A stretch of DNA of 11,438 nt from an uncultured Clostridia bacterium. Lineage in GTDB: Bacteria > Bacillota > Clostridia > Oscillospirales > Ruminococcaceae. The notes under the pieces were generated by a model. The model did not search any database. It was not told the DNA's origin and was given only the letters and a program-made list of their open reading frames with translations. The position numbers and the translations under genes are program-made. The DNA lies in assembly GCA_947625455.1 (NCBI GenBank), contig CANQOJ010000060.1, positions 1 to 11,438 of the forward strand, in the 5' to 3' direction. Below, piece by piece: positions 1-7,268 of this stretch (its first letter is position 1; every line of letters starts with the position of its first letter).

Positions 1-97
1 CTGCGTCAGCAGTGGTTTCGCCGCCTCGGAGCGGGGGCGGTTTTGGAGGAAAAGTAGTTTTCGCCGAGGCTTCAGATGTGCTTTATCAACAGCCTGA
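1..97 (+). other. 3' end of an upstream transcription unit, reading frame unresolved
   Basis: This stretch is clearly more GC-rich than the gap that follows and ends in a terminator, so it belongs to a unit entering from the left. All three plus frames are open from the edge: frame 1 stops at TAG 55-57 (ending ...GAGAVLEEK), frame 2 at TGA 95-97, and frame 3 at TAG 141-143, beyond the terminator. Frame 1 gives the most protein-like tail and frame 2 stops exactly at the terminator stem, but I cannot choose between them. GCCTCGG (23-29) can pair with CCGAGGC (64-70), so a structured RNA 3' end is also possible. No family is recognised. Confidence 0.3.
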
Positions 98-131
98 GCC
101 GGGATTTTGTTTAAAATCCCGGCTTTTATTT
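97..131 (+). terminator. Intrinsic terminator of the unit entering from the left
   Basis: A perfect 12-bp stem AGCCGGGATTTT (97-108) / AAAATCCCGGCT (113-124) with a GTTT loop is followed by TTTATTTT. This is a textbook Rho-independent terminator. It separates the left-edge unit from the promoter at 154-182. Confidence 0.9.
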
Positions 132-153
132 TGTGAAAATTAGAAGAAAAATG

Positions 154-182
154 TAGACAAATATAAAAAAGTGTGCTATAAT
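154..182 (+). promoter_or_regulatory. SigA-type promoter for the phosphodiester glycosidase gene
   Basis: The -35 box TAGACA (154-159) and -10 box TATAAT (177-182) are separated by 17 bp. TGC just before the -10 makes it an extended -10. Transcription would start near 189, giving a UTR of about 30 nt before the ATG at 220. Confidence 0.75.
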
Positions 183-219
183 AAGAACGTATTTTCAAAC
201 TACTTTGGAGAATAAGTTT

Positions 220-1227
220 ATGAATTTTTTCAGAAAACATTGGTGGTGCATTTTATACGGTGTACTGCTTACGGGATTTACGGTGTATATATCGCTTGAT
301 ACGTTTGTTATTGAGCGCGTTGTTGACATTCCAACTGACAGTTTTTCTTTCAGACCGAGTTCATCGCATAATGACGAAAAAAGTTCCGTTGTTTCGGCTG
401 ATGAAGAAATGTCGTCAGATGAGGAGATGTCGTCAGATGTTGAAAATTCTGAGGACAGCGAACCCGAAACACCGCCCGAACCTATGGAGCCGATTATTAC
501 CGAAAACAGCTATCTTGACGACAATATCTCGATTGAAATAACACAACAGCGCGTTAACGATACCGAATGTTATATAGCTGACGTGAAGCTTTCATCTGCC
601 GAGTATCTTAAAACTGCGTTTGCAAAGGGCAAATTCGGCAAGAATATAATTCAATACACCTCGACTATAGCCGAAAGCGCAAACGCAATATTCGCGGTGA
701 ACGGCGACTATTACGGCATACGCACAAAGGGTTATGTCATAAGAAACGGCGTTCTCTATCAGAAAGCGGGATATACAAACAATCAGGAGGATTTGGTGAT
801 ATATCCCGACGGATCGTTCAGAATTATCAAGGAAAAAGAAGTTACCGCACAGGAACTATACGACGAGGGCGCATGGCAGGTGTTTACATTCGGACCTGCG
901 CTTGTTGAGCACGGGGAACTTGCGGTTGATGAAGATGACGAGGTTTCTGCGCATATGGTGAGCAATCCCCGCACTGCCATAGGAATAGTTGACGATCTGC
1001 ACTATGTGTTCATTGTATCGGACGGCAGGACAGACGAAAGCGCGGGATTGTCGCTTATGGAATTAGGACAGCTTATGATTGACCTTGGAGTTAAAACGGG
1101 ATATAATCTTGACGGCGGAGGTTCTTCTACAATGGTATTCAACGGAAAAATTATAAACAAACCCACGTCGCACGGCGATGTAATTCAGGAAAGGGGGATA
1201 AGCGACATTGTCTACATCGGAGTGTAA
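220..1227 (+). CDS. Membrane-anchored phosphodiester glycosidase family protein (NAGPA / DUF2233-like)
   Basis: The 335-residue protein has one N-terminal membrane segment (about residues 8-30), an acidic Ser/Glu/Pro linker (about 40-95), and an extracytoplasmic domain of the phosphodiester glycosidase family (PF09992, related to the human uncovering enzyme NAGPA). Supporting motifs are NGDYYG (161-166), NPRTAIG (249-255) and the family hallmark NLDGGGSSTM (296-305). Such domains cleave sugar-phosphodiester bonds; the bacterial substrates, probably cell-surface polymers or exopolysaccharides, are mostly unknown. I chose ATG 220 because GGAG at 207-210 lies 9 nt upstream; an in-frame TTG at 205 overlaps that ribosome binding site. 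A SigA promoter sits directly upstream. Its end overlaps the next ORF by 20 bp, suggesting a two-gene operon. The family is secure; the substrate is not. Confidence 0.88.
   Translation: MNFFRKHWWCILYGVLLTGFTVYISLDTFVIERVVDIPTDSFSFRPSSSHNDEKSSVVSADEEMSSDEEMSSDVENSEDSEPETPPEPMEPIITENSYLDDNISIEITQQRVNDTECYIADVKLSSAEYLKTAFAKGKFGKNIIQYTSTIAESANAIFAVNGDYYGIRTKGYVIRNGVLYQKAGYTNNQEDLVIYPDGSFRIIKEKEVTAQELYDEGAWQVFTFGPALVEHGELAVDEDDEVSAHMVSNPRTAIGIVDDLHYVFIVSDGRTDESAGLSLMELGQLMIDLGVKTGYNLDGGGSSTMVFNGKIINKPTSHGDVIQERGISDIVYIGV
400..435 (+). repeat. Two tandem 18-bp units encoding DEEMSS in the linker
   Basis: Two in-frame 18-bp units differing by one silent change (GAA/GAG) encode DEEMSS-DEEMSS in the acidic linker between membrane anchor and catalytic domain. 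The unit length preserves frame, so copy-number change would simply lengthen or shorten the spacer. Confidence 0.8.
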
Positions 1228-1597
1228 TCACACAAAATCTGCGGTTAAACGAGCGATTTTTTATCTTGCCGTGTCAATATTCACGGCGGTTTGCGGAGGA
1301 ATTTACGAACATTTCGGGCATGGAGTGTATTCGTACTTTATGCTTTATGCGTTTGCTTTTCCGCTTATATTAGGGGTACTGCCGAACCTTATTTTTGCGG
1401 TCAGAGGAAAGCCCAGACCGCATAAGGCGGCGTACAACCTTTATAATTCGGGAGTTGCGACGCTTACTGTGGGCAGTTTTTTTGAGGGAGTTCTTGAAGT
1501 ATACGGAACTACAAACGACCTTGTTTATGTGTATCTTTTACTGGGAGTAGCGTTCATTTTTTCGGGCATTATCGTTCATTTGGCAACCAGAGGCTAG
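1208..1597 (+). CDS. Small integral membrane protein of unknown function (four predicted helices)
   Basis: This 129-residue hydrophobic protein has four likely membrane segments, at about residues 15-34, 40-64, 80-97 and 104-125, joined by short polar loops. A basic loop (RGKPRPHKAAYNLYNSG) lies between helices 2 and 3, and a GVLEVYGTTN motif precedes helix 4. I do not recognise a named family. The start is TTG 1208, inside the end of the upstream gene; a purine-rich GGAAAGGGGG ending about 10 nt upstream could serve as ribosome binding site, and translation is probably coupled. The last two residues (Arg-Gly) and the TAG stop are encoded by the AGAGGCTAG heptamer of the adjacent repeat element, so the original C terminus may have been altered. 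The hydrophobicity pattern and operon position argue that it is real; the exact start is uncertain. Confidence 0.7.
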   Translation: MSTSECNHTKSAVKRAIFYLAVSIFTAVCGGIYEHFGHGVYSYFMLYAFAFPLILGVLPNLIFAVRGKPRPHKAAYNLYNSGVATLTVGSFFEGVLEVYGTTNDLVYVYLLLGVAFIFSGIIVHLATRG

Positions 1598-1704
1598 ATT
1601 TTTAAGGAGCTAGAGGCTAGAGTTTAAATCAAAACATGTATGCAACAGAAAACTTGTTTTGACTTAAATTCTAACCTCTAACTTATTTATTACGGGCATC
1701 TAGC
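1589..1704. repeat. CTAG-heptamer inverted-repeat element, copy 1
   Basis: Outer unit AGAGGCTAGA (1589-1598) is followed by an inner hairpin whose arms, 1608-1639 and 1652-1683, are complementary at 27 of 32 positions around a 12-nt loop. The 5' arm carries CTAGAGGCTAGAGTTT and the 3' arm the corresponding AATTCTAACCTCTAA. A right outer unit GCATCTAG ends at 1704, four bases before the spoIVA stop. Several mismatches become G-U pairs if the minus strand is transcribed. The element fills the whole gap between two convergent genes and could act as a bidirectional terminator, although no clean U-tract is present. Confidence 0.8.
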
Positions 1705-1707
1705 AGT

Positions 1708-3180
1708 TTAGAGAATAATACAAATAAGTCCTCCGCAGCCGTCGTTGATTATTCTGCCGATTGTTTCGCGGAGTTTCATTCTTGCGTCACGGGGCATACG
1801 GTTGAGTTTGTTGTGAAGTCCCTCGTTTACAAGGTCATGGAGCGATTTGCCGAAAATGTTGCTTTCCCATATTTTTGTGGGATTTTCCTCAAAGTCGTTG
1901 AGCAGAAAACTTATAAGTTCTTCGGACTGCTTTTCACTGCCCACAATCGGGTTTATCTCGGTAGTTATATCGGCGCTCATCATATGGATTGACGGTGCGG
2001 ACGCTTTTAGCCTTACGCCGTATTTCCCGCCCTGCTTGATTATTTCGGGTTCTTCAAGCTTTAACTCCTCCATTTGCGGGAGGACAATTCCGTAGCCCGT
2101 TGCTTCAACCTCGTCAATTGCGTCCTTAACGCGCTCGTACTTTTTCTTTATCTCCGCGAGCATAAGCATACATGGCATTAAATCGCTTTCGCTGTGAATT
2201 TCAAGTCCTGTTTCCTCGCCTAAAATCTGATAGAAAAGTTCGTCGTTAAGACTTATGTCAATAACTCCCGAACCTGTTCCCAAATCAAGCTGAACAGCCT
2301 GCGCCTGTTTTATATACTCACATTCCGCAATTTTTTCACTTGCGCATTTTATCTTGCTTACGTCTGAAATCTCTGCGCAGGCAGTTTTTATTGTTTCTAT
2401 TACGCCTGTTTTAAGCTTGTGGTCTTTTTTGAGCGACATAACCCACCACGGCAGTTTTATCTTGACTTCTTTTACGGGGAATTTGAGCAGAACTTCTCCC
2501 AGAATTTCAGCTATCTTCTCCTCGTCCATTTCAAGGCAATTGAGCGTTATAACTTTCTCGCCGTATTTTTCGGACATCTCTGCGGCAAGCTTTTTGGTTT
2601 CCGCGCTGTCGGGTTCACGGGAATTGAGCAAAATGACAAACGGCTTGTTTATCTCGGACAATTCGGCTATTATCTTCTCTTCAGCTTCGGCGTATTCTTT
2701 TCTCGGAATATCGGCGATAGTGCCGTCGGTCGTTATTACTACGCCGATTGTCGAATGGTCGTTTATAACCTTTCTTGTGCCTATTTCTGCCGCCATATTA
2801 AACGGTATTTCCTCGTCAAACCATGAGGTCATAACCATTCTCGGCGCGGAATTTTCAATATACCCCACCGCTGACGGCACTATGTAGCCTACGCAGTCGA
2901 TAAGTCTTACGTTCATTTTAACATCACCGATAGTGACTAAAGCGGCGTCTTCTGGAACAAATTTCGGTTCTGTCGTCATAATCGTTCTTCCCGCGGAACT
3001 TTGCGGAAGTTCGTCGGCGGCGCGGTTTCTCGCGTATTCGTCGGTTATGTTGGGGATAACGAGCTTGTTCATAAATCTGCTGATAAATGTAGATTTTCCC
3101 GAACGCACAGGTCCGACAACTCCGAGATATATATTTCCGCCTGTACGGCGGGCAATATCAGCGTAAATTGAAGTGTTCAT
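1708..3180 (-). CDS. spoIVA: SpoIVA, ATPase of the spore coat basement layer
   Basis: The protein has 490 residues, against about 492 in Bacillus subtilis, and is recognisable end to end. SpoIVA is a TRAFAC-class ATPase made in the mother cell; it polymerises on the outer forespore membrane as the platform for coat assembly and is needed for cortex formation. Seen here: Walker A GPVRSGKST (23-31), LIDCVGY in the switch/Walker B region (93-99), STIGVVITTDGTI, the C-terminal stretch EPEIIKQGGKYGVRLKA with APSIHMM, and the closing GGLICIIL. The ATG at 3180 is preceded by AAAGGA with 7-nt spacing. It starts 22 bp after the SipL-like gene with no promoter in the gap, so it is most likely the second gene of a SigE-controlled operon. 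It ends against repeat copy 1. Confidence 0.97.
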   Translation of the reverse strand: MNTSIYADIARRTGGNIYLGVVGPVRSGKSTFISRFMNKLVIPNITDEYARNRAADELPQSSAGRTIMTTEPKFVPEDAALVTIGDVKMNVRLIDCVGYIVPSAVGYIENSAPRMVMTSWFDEEIPFNMAAEIGTRKVINDHSTIGVVITTDGTIADIPRKEYAEAEEKIIAELSEINKPFVILLNSREPDSAETKKLAAEMSEKYGEKVITLNCLEMDEEKIAEILGEVLLKFPVKEVKIKLPWWVMSLKKDHKLKTGVIETIKTACAEISDVSKIKCASEKIAECEYIKQAQAVQLDLGTGSGVIDISLNDELFYQILGEETGLEIHSESDLMPCMLMLAEIKKKYERVKDAIDEVEATGYGIVLPQMEELKLEEPEIIKQGGKYGVRLKASAPSIHMMSADITTEINPIVGSEKQSEELISFLLNDFEENPTKIWESNIFGKSLHDLVNEGLHNKLNRMPRDARMKLRETIGRIINDGCGGLICIIL

Positions 3181-3202
3181 AAAATTTTCCTTTCTTTACG
3201 AA

Positions 3203-4717
3203 TTACACGGTCGGAACAACGATCATTCCCTCAAGCTTGTTGTCGTCATTCGGTTTGTTTTCCTCAAGCAAAGCGGCAACCGTTGTGTTGTATTCCTTGG
3301 CTATTTCCCAGCAGTCTTTCGGTTCGTCTGCGTAGCAAATCCTGATAGCAAACTCGGTGTCTTTCTGCTTCGGCTTATCTTCAAGGATTTTAACCGCGCT
3401 TACCGTATCGGCGCACACCGTTTCCCGCAAATCTCCCGTCACCTCGCACACGGCGGTTATATCAAGAGTATTGTCGGGCATTATCGCAAAGTTTGCGCTT
3501 GTTACGTTTGTGAGGAAATATACGGCGCTGTTTTCGCTTATTCCCGACATTAGCGTTTTTTCAAACGGTTCCTGCTTGTCGGTGCAGAATATGGTTCCGT
3601 TGTTGCTTTTGCCGTAGACCTTACAGCGCAGAAGCCCCGAAAGCACAAGTTCTCCGTTTATCTGCCTTGCCGCGGCGTTTTTGATTTCCGCACGGCAATC
3701 CCACACAGCCGATATATCCTCGTCGGGTTTTACCGACAGCTTTAACTGAAAACTCTGCGAAATCGGCTTCGGAACTGTTGCAAGCTTGATTTTAGATGTC
3801 GTTATCTCCGTTTCATAGCTTGTGGAATAAGCGTCCGAGGCTATTTTTACCTTGCCCTCAAGAGACGCCTTAACCGAACATTCCGCGGTTATCTCGCACG
3901 ACATAACTCCGCTGTCGGGGCGCGGGATAAGTTCACAGCTGAGCACGGATATGGCGGGGATTGTTGCGTATTCGTCCGTAATTCCGGAAATGTCAAGTAT
4001 TGCGGATACGGGAATGTCAGCCGTCATCTTCTCAGCGTTAGCCGAGCAGCTGCTGTCGGGCATTGACACGCCGTATAATGCGTCAACGCAGATTGTGCCT
4101 TTAACTACCGCTTTGTCGGCAACTATGCGCAGGTCGGTTATTTTAGGCGCTGCCGACAAGTCGATAACAAACGCTATGCCCGACGCGCCCGTGTCTATTT
4201 CCTCGCGAAGAACAAGCTTTTTTGAGGAGAACAGAGTTTTTCCCGCGCAGGTTATTTCCTCGGTTTTCATTTCAAGTTTTTCGGGAATTTCTGGCTGTTT
4301 TATTTCCGTACAGCCTATTGCCTTTATGCCTATTGAAACCGCGCCCCGCACGTCAATTCTTCTCGGACTTACCGCTCTGCAGGTGCAATAGTCCTCGCAA
4401 ATTGAAAAGCGAATGTCCTCGGCGAATGTGCCCAGAGCGACCGTTTTTGTAAACGGCATTCTCCCCACAACACAGCACATCTGCCCGCCCTCTTCATTTG
4501 CGTAAACTGCTCTTGCAAGTATTTCGCCGTCAATTGAAAGCTTTCCGTCAGATGAAACGGCATATGACATAATTCTCGGCGTCAGCGAGCTGGAGAGCGT
4601 TCTGAAAACCTCCGGACAATAGTCGGGAACAACGCAGTCAATCTCGGCGTTTTGCTCCGCAACCGCATCATATAACGTCTGCTCGGCATAGATGCTTTGT
4701 TTTTCTTCTTTTTCCAT
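3203..4717 (-). CDS. sipL: SipL-like spore coat protein (DUF3794/SPOCS domains plus C-terminal LysM)
   Basis: The 504-residue protein has three approximate SPOCS/DUF3794 segments (about 30-150, 165-285 and 300-440) and a C-terminal LysM domain (about 455-504; CWEIAKEYNTTVAALLEEN ... KLEGMIVVPTV). This is the architecture and length of SipL of Clostridioides difficile, which binds SpoIVA through LysM and is required to place the coat around the forespore. Here it lies directly upstream of spoIVA with a 22-bp gap, strong context for the same role. ATG 4717 has a perfect GGAGG 5-6 nt upstream, and a SigE-like promoter precedes it. No signal peptide is seen, as expected for a mother-cell cytosolic protein. 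Other DUF3794-LysM proteins exist in Clostridia, so orthology rests on architecture plus neighbourhood, not on an alignment. Confidence 0.85.
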   Translation of the reverse strand: MEKEEKQSIYAEQTLYDAVAEQNAEIDCVVPDYCPEVFRTLSSSLTPRIMSYAVSSDGKLSIDGEILARAVYANEEGGQMCCVVGRMPFTKTVALGTFAEDIRFSICEDYCTCRAVSPRRIDVRGAVSIGIKAIGCTEIKQPEIPEKLEMKTEEITCAGKTLFSSKKLVLREEIDTGASGIAFVIDLSAAPKITDLRIVADKAVVKGTICVDALYGVSMPDSSCSANAEKMTADIPVSAILDISGITDEYATIPAISVLSCELIPRPDSGVMSCEITAECSVKASLEGKVKIASDAYSTSYETEITTSKIKLATVPKPISQSFQLKLSVKPDEDISAVWDCRAEIKNAAARQINGELVLSGLLRCKVYGKSNNGTIFCTDKQEPFEKTLMSGISENSAVYFLTNVTSANFAIMPDNTLDITAVCEVTGDLRETVCADTVSAVKILEDKPKQKDTEFAIRICYADEPKDCWEIAKEYNTTVAALLEENKPNDDNKLEGMIVVPTV

Positions 4718-4744
4718 AAAATCCTCCTCGAATAATTTTTGTAC

Positions 4745-4773
4745 ATCTTATGCTTGCAAGTCCGATAATATGC
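4745..4773 (-). promoter_or_regulatory. Candidate SigE (mother-cell sporulation) promoter for sipL-spoIVA
   Basis: On the minus strand, GCATATT (complement of 4767-4773) is followed after 14 bp by CATAAGAT (complement of 4745-4752). This resembles the SigE pattern (about KMATATT, 13-15 bp, CATACAMT), matching the -35 well and five or so of eight -10 positions. Transcription would start near 4738, leaving about 20 nt of leader with the GGAGG. spoIVA is SigE-dependent in Bacillus and C. difficile, so the match fits the gene's role. Confidence 0.65.
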
Positions 4774-4922
4774 GCATCTAGAGACTAGAAATCTATTATT
4801 TCATATTCTTATAAAAACACTTGTTTTTTCTGAAAAGATGTGGTATAATAAATAAGTTAGAGGCTAGAAGCTAGAGTTTGGTTCAAATTCTTACATCTTA
4901 CCTCTAACCTCTTACCTCTAAA
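4773..4922. repeat. CTAG-heptamer inverted-repeat element, copy 2 (contains the corA promoter)
   Basis: The left outer unit GCATCTAGAGACTAGAAATC (4773-4792) begins at the upstream edge of the SigE-like promoter. The inner 5' array (about 4857-4875) reads TTAGAGG-CTAGAAG-CTAGAGT. The 3' array (about 4894-4920), read as complement, is TTAGAGG-TAAGAGG-TTAGAGG-TAAGA: four degenerate heptamers that can pair with the 5' array. Between outer unit and hairpin lies about 60 bp of A+T-rich DNA holding a SigA promoter. This is the most diverged copy, and the hairpin would lie in the corA 5' UTR. Confidence 0.7.
4821..4849 (+). promoter_or_regulatory. SigA-type promoter for corA, inside repeat copy 2
   Basis: TTGTTT (4821-4826), a 17-bp spacer and TATAAT (4844-4849) preceded by TGG (extended -10) make a strong SigA promoter. 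Transcription would start near 4856, exactly where the heptamer array begins, so the corA leader of about 83 nt is almost entirely repeat sequence. Confidence 0.75.
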
Positions 4923-4938
4923 GGAAGTGTCTTTATTT

Positions 4939-5886
4939 ATGATTGAATTTTACAGAAGCATTGAGGGCAAGGTTTGCAGGATTGACGACTATGAAGAGGG
5001 TTGCTGGGTGTCGCTGATAAGTCCTACGGAAACCGAGATTTCAAGAGTTGAGGAAGATTTGAAAATCGACCGCGACTATATTCGCGCTGCCCTCGATGAG
5101 GAAGAACCGTCGCGTATTGAGTCAGACGACGGCGTTACGCTTATAGTTGTCGACTATCCGTTTGCAGAACAGGACAACGATCCCGACAAGACCTTGTTGT
5201 ACTCAACAACGCCTATGTCCATGATAATAACCGACTCCAATGTTATTACCGTTACCGCAAAGCACAACGCTGTTCTTGACGAGATTTCAAAGGGCGTTTT
5301 AAAGGGCATACGCACAAATTACAAAACAAACTTTGTGCTTACAATACTGCTGAGGATTGCCGCGCGCTATTTGCAGTATCTTAAGCAGATAGACAAGATT
5401 TCCAACTATGTCGAGGGGAAAATGTACCTTTCAATGAAGAACAAAGGGCTTATTCAGCTCCTTGGTCTTGAAAAATCGCTCGTTTATTTTTCCACCTCGC
5501 TCAAAGCGAACGAGGCTGTTCTTGAAAAGCTTATGCGAGGGCGCTACATAAAGCTTTACGAGGAGGACGCGGACTTGCTTGATGATGTTATAATTGAAGT
5601 TAAGCAAGCTATTGAGATGACAAACATATACTCGAACATTTTAAGCGGTACAATGGATACATTCGCAAGCATTATTTCAAACAACCTCAATATCGTTATG
5701 AAGCGCATGACGATACTGACTATCATAATTGCAGTTCCTACTATTGTATTCAGCTTTTACGGAATGAACCTTAATGAAGCCGCAAACGGACTTCCCCTCG
5801 CAAATATCTGGTTTCCGCTGGTATTAAGCGTGGGACTTTCTGTTGCCGTGGGAATTTTCGTTAATCTTATACAAAAGTTCAAATAA
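4939..5886 (+). CDS. corA: CorA-family magnesium/divalent metal transporter
   Basis: The 315-residue protein is typical of the CorA MIT family, which forms a homopentameric channel for Mg2+ (some members Co2+, Ni2+ or Zn2+) in the cytoplasmic membrane. A long cytoplasmic N-terminal domain (about 1-245) is followed by two C-terminal membrane helices (about 254-274 and 291-312), with the diagnostic GMN selectivity motif at 275-277 (SFYGMNL). The basic tail QKFK fits the family. I chose ATG 4939: AAGGAAG (4921-4927) lies 11 nt upstream, whereas an in-frame GTG at 4927 overlaps it, and MIEFYRS is a natural N terminus. The gene is monocistronic, ending in the hairpin at 5917-5955. The 5' UTR carries repeat copy 2; no M-box Mg2+ riboswitch is apparent. 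The metal cannot be told from sequence. Confidence 0.93.
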   Translation: MIEFYRSIEGKVCRIDDYEEGCWVSLISPTETEISRVEEDLKIDRDYIRAALDEEEPSRIESDDGVTLIVVDYPFAEQDNDPDKTLLYSTTPMSMIITDSNVITVTAKHNAVLDEISKGVLKGIRTNYKTNFVLTILLRIAARYLQYLKQIDKISNYVEGKMYLSMKNKGLIQLLGLEKSLVYFSTSLKANEAVLEKLMRGRYIKLYEEDADLLDDVIIEVKQAIEMTNIYSNILSGTMDTFASIISNNLNIVMKRMTILTIIIAVPTIVFSFYGMNLNEAANGLPLANIWFPLVLSVGLSVAVGIFVNLIQKFK

Positions 5887-5916
5887 CATTCTTCCGAATA
5901 TTTTTCCGAAAATGTG

Positions 5917-5962
5917 AAACACTGTTAAAAACTTGTTCGGGTTTTAACAGTGTTTTTATTTT
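5917..5962 (+). terminator. Strong intrinsic terminator between corA and eno
   Basis: A perfect 14-bp stem AAACACTGTTAAAA (5917-5930) / TTTTAACAGTGTTT (5942-5955) with an 11-nt loop is followed by TTATTTT. The eno ribosome binding site (GGAGG 5963-5967) starts immediately after the U-tract, so the hairpin must be either the corA terminator, read through for eno, or part of an eno leader. Confidence 0.88.
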
Positions 5963-5972
5963 GGAGGTCAAA

Positions 5973-7265
5973 ATGTTTTACAATTCAATTGAAAAAGTGA
6001 TAGGACGAGAAATTCTTGACAGCAGAGGAAATCCAACGGTTGAGGCTGAAGTTCATCTTGAGGACGGCACAACTGCGCTTGGCGCAGCGCCGAGCGGTGC
6101 GTCAACAGGACGTTTTGAGGCGCTTGAACTTCGTGACGGAGATTTAAACCGCTATGGCGGAAAGGGAGTAAAAAGCGCTGTCGAAAACATAAACGACGCG
6201 CTGAACAAAGCGGTTACGGGGCTTGAATGCGCGGATATTTACGCTATAGACGAAGCAATGAAAAAGGCTGACGGCACAAGCGACAAGTCTAATCTCGGCG
6301 CAAACGCCATTCTTGCCGTTTCAATAGCCTGCGCAAGAGCGGCGGCGATTTCGTTTGATATGCCGCTTTACCGCTTTCTCGGAGGTATCGGGGCAACTTC
6401 CCTGCCCGTGCCGATGATGAATATTTTAAACGGCGGCGCGCATGCGGCAAATACCGTTGACGTGCAGGAATTTATGATAATGCCCGTAGGCGCAGGCTCG
6501 TTTAAAGAAGCGCTCAGACAATGCTCTGAGGTATTTCATTCGCTCGGAAATCTGCTCAAATCGCGCAGTCTTGCGACATCTGTCGGCGACGAGGGAGGTT
6601 ATGCGCCAAATCTCGCAAGCGACGAGGAAGCCGTTGAGTGCATTTTAAATGCGGTTGAAAAGGCGGGATACAAGCCGGGAACTGATTTTATGATAGCGCT
6701 TGACGCGGCGGCAAGCGAGTGGAAATCCGACAAGCCGGGCGAATATCTGCTCCCGAAATCACAGCAGAGATTTACAACTGACGAGCTGATTTCACACTGG
6801 GAGAATTTGGTGAACAAATACCCGATAATATCAATAGAGGACGCGCTTGACGAGGAGGACTGGGAGGGCTGGCAAAAGCTTACAAAAACGCTAGGGAAGC
6901 GGGTTCAGCTTGTAGGCGACGATTTGTTTGTGACAAATGTTGAGAGGATAAAAAAGGGAATTTCCCAAAATTCGGCAAACTCCGTGTTGATAAAGCTTAA
7001 TCAGATAGGCACGGTATCGGAGACAATTGAAGCGATAAAAACTGCTCACAAAGCGCATTACACCGCGATAACCTCGCACCGCTCCGGCGAGACTGCCGAT
7101 ACTTTTATTGCGGACTTGGCTGTCGCGCTCAACACAATGCAGATAAAGACAGGCGCGCCGTCGCGCTCCGAGCGCGTTGAAAAATACAACCGCCTTTTGC
7201 GCATTGAGGGGGAACTGGGTAATTCCGCTTGTTATCCGCAATTAGGGGCGTTCAACATCTTTTAA
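5973..7265 (+). CDS. eno: Enolase (phosphopyruvate hydratase)
   Basis: Enolase (430 residues, normal length) interconverts 2-phosphoglycerate and phosphoenolpyruvate in glycolysis and gluconeogenesis. Family motifs run in order: SRGNPTVEAEV (17-27), GASTGRFEALELRDGD from residue 42 (mobile loop with the Mg2+ serine), VQEFMI, GDEGGYAP, IALDAA, SIEDALDEEDW, GDDLFVTN, the catalytic-lysine segment LIKLNQIG, SHRSGETADTFIADLAV, and IKTGAPSRSERVEKYN with the second active-site lysine. Metal-ligand and catalytic residues all appear present. ATG 5973 is preceded by GGAGG with a 5-nt spacer; an in-frame TTG at 5961 lies before that site and is not credible. The gene stands alone here rather than beside gap-pgk-tpi-pgm, and I see no convincing promoter of its own after the hairpin. 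Confidence 0.98.
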   Translation: MFYNSIEKVIGREILDSRGNPTVEAEVHLEDGTTALGAAPSGASTGRFEALELRDGDLNRYGGKGVKSAVENINDALNKAVTGLECADIYAIDEAMKKADGTSDKSNLGANAILAVSIACARAAAISFDMPLYRFLGGIGATSLPVPMMNILNGGAHAANTVDVQEFMIMPVGAGSFKEALRQCSEVFHSLGNLLKSRSLATSVGDEGGYAPNLASDEEAVECILNAVEKAGYKPGTDFMIALDAAASEWKSDKPGEYLLPKSQQRFTTDELISHWENLVNKYPIISIEDALDEEDWEGWQKLTKTLGKRVQLVGDDLFVTNVERIKKGISQNSANSVLIKLNQIGTVSETIEAIKTAHKAHYTAITSHRSGETADTFIADLAVALNTMQIKTGAPSRSERVEKYNRLLRIEGELGNSACYPQLGAFNIF

Positions 7266-7268
7266 ACC

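Noticed and set aside
1..97. Known structured RNA (RNase P, SRP, tmRNA) at the left edge
   Set aside because: The 7-bp stem alone is not diagnostic and no conserved core of those RNAs is seen; the bases are compatible with the end of a coding region.
2354..2887. Long plus-strand ORF (177 codons) opposite spoIVA
   Set aside because: It is antisense to a full-length, unmistakable SpoIVA, has no ribosome binding site and encodes low-complexity Ser/Ile-rich sequence typical of a shadow frame.
3852..4391. Plus-strand ORF (179 codons) opposite the SipL-like gene
   Set aside because: Antisense shadow of a gene with recognisable SPOCS and LysM domains; no ribosome binding site or family pattern.
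4773..4922. M-box or other Mg2+ riboswitch in the corA leader
   Set aside because: The leader of about 83 nt is made of heptamer repeats and lacks recognisable M-box or yybP-like segments.
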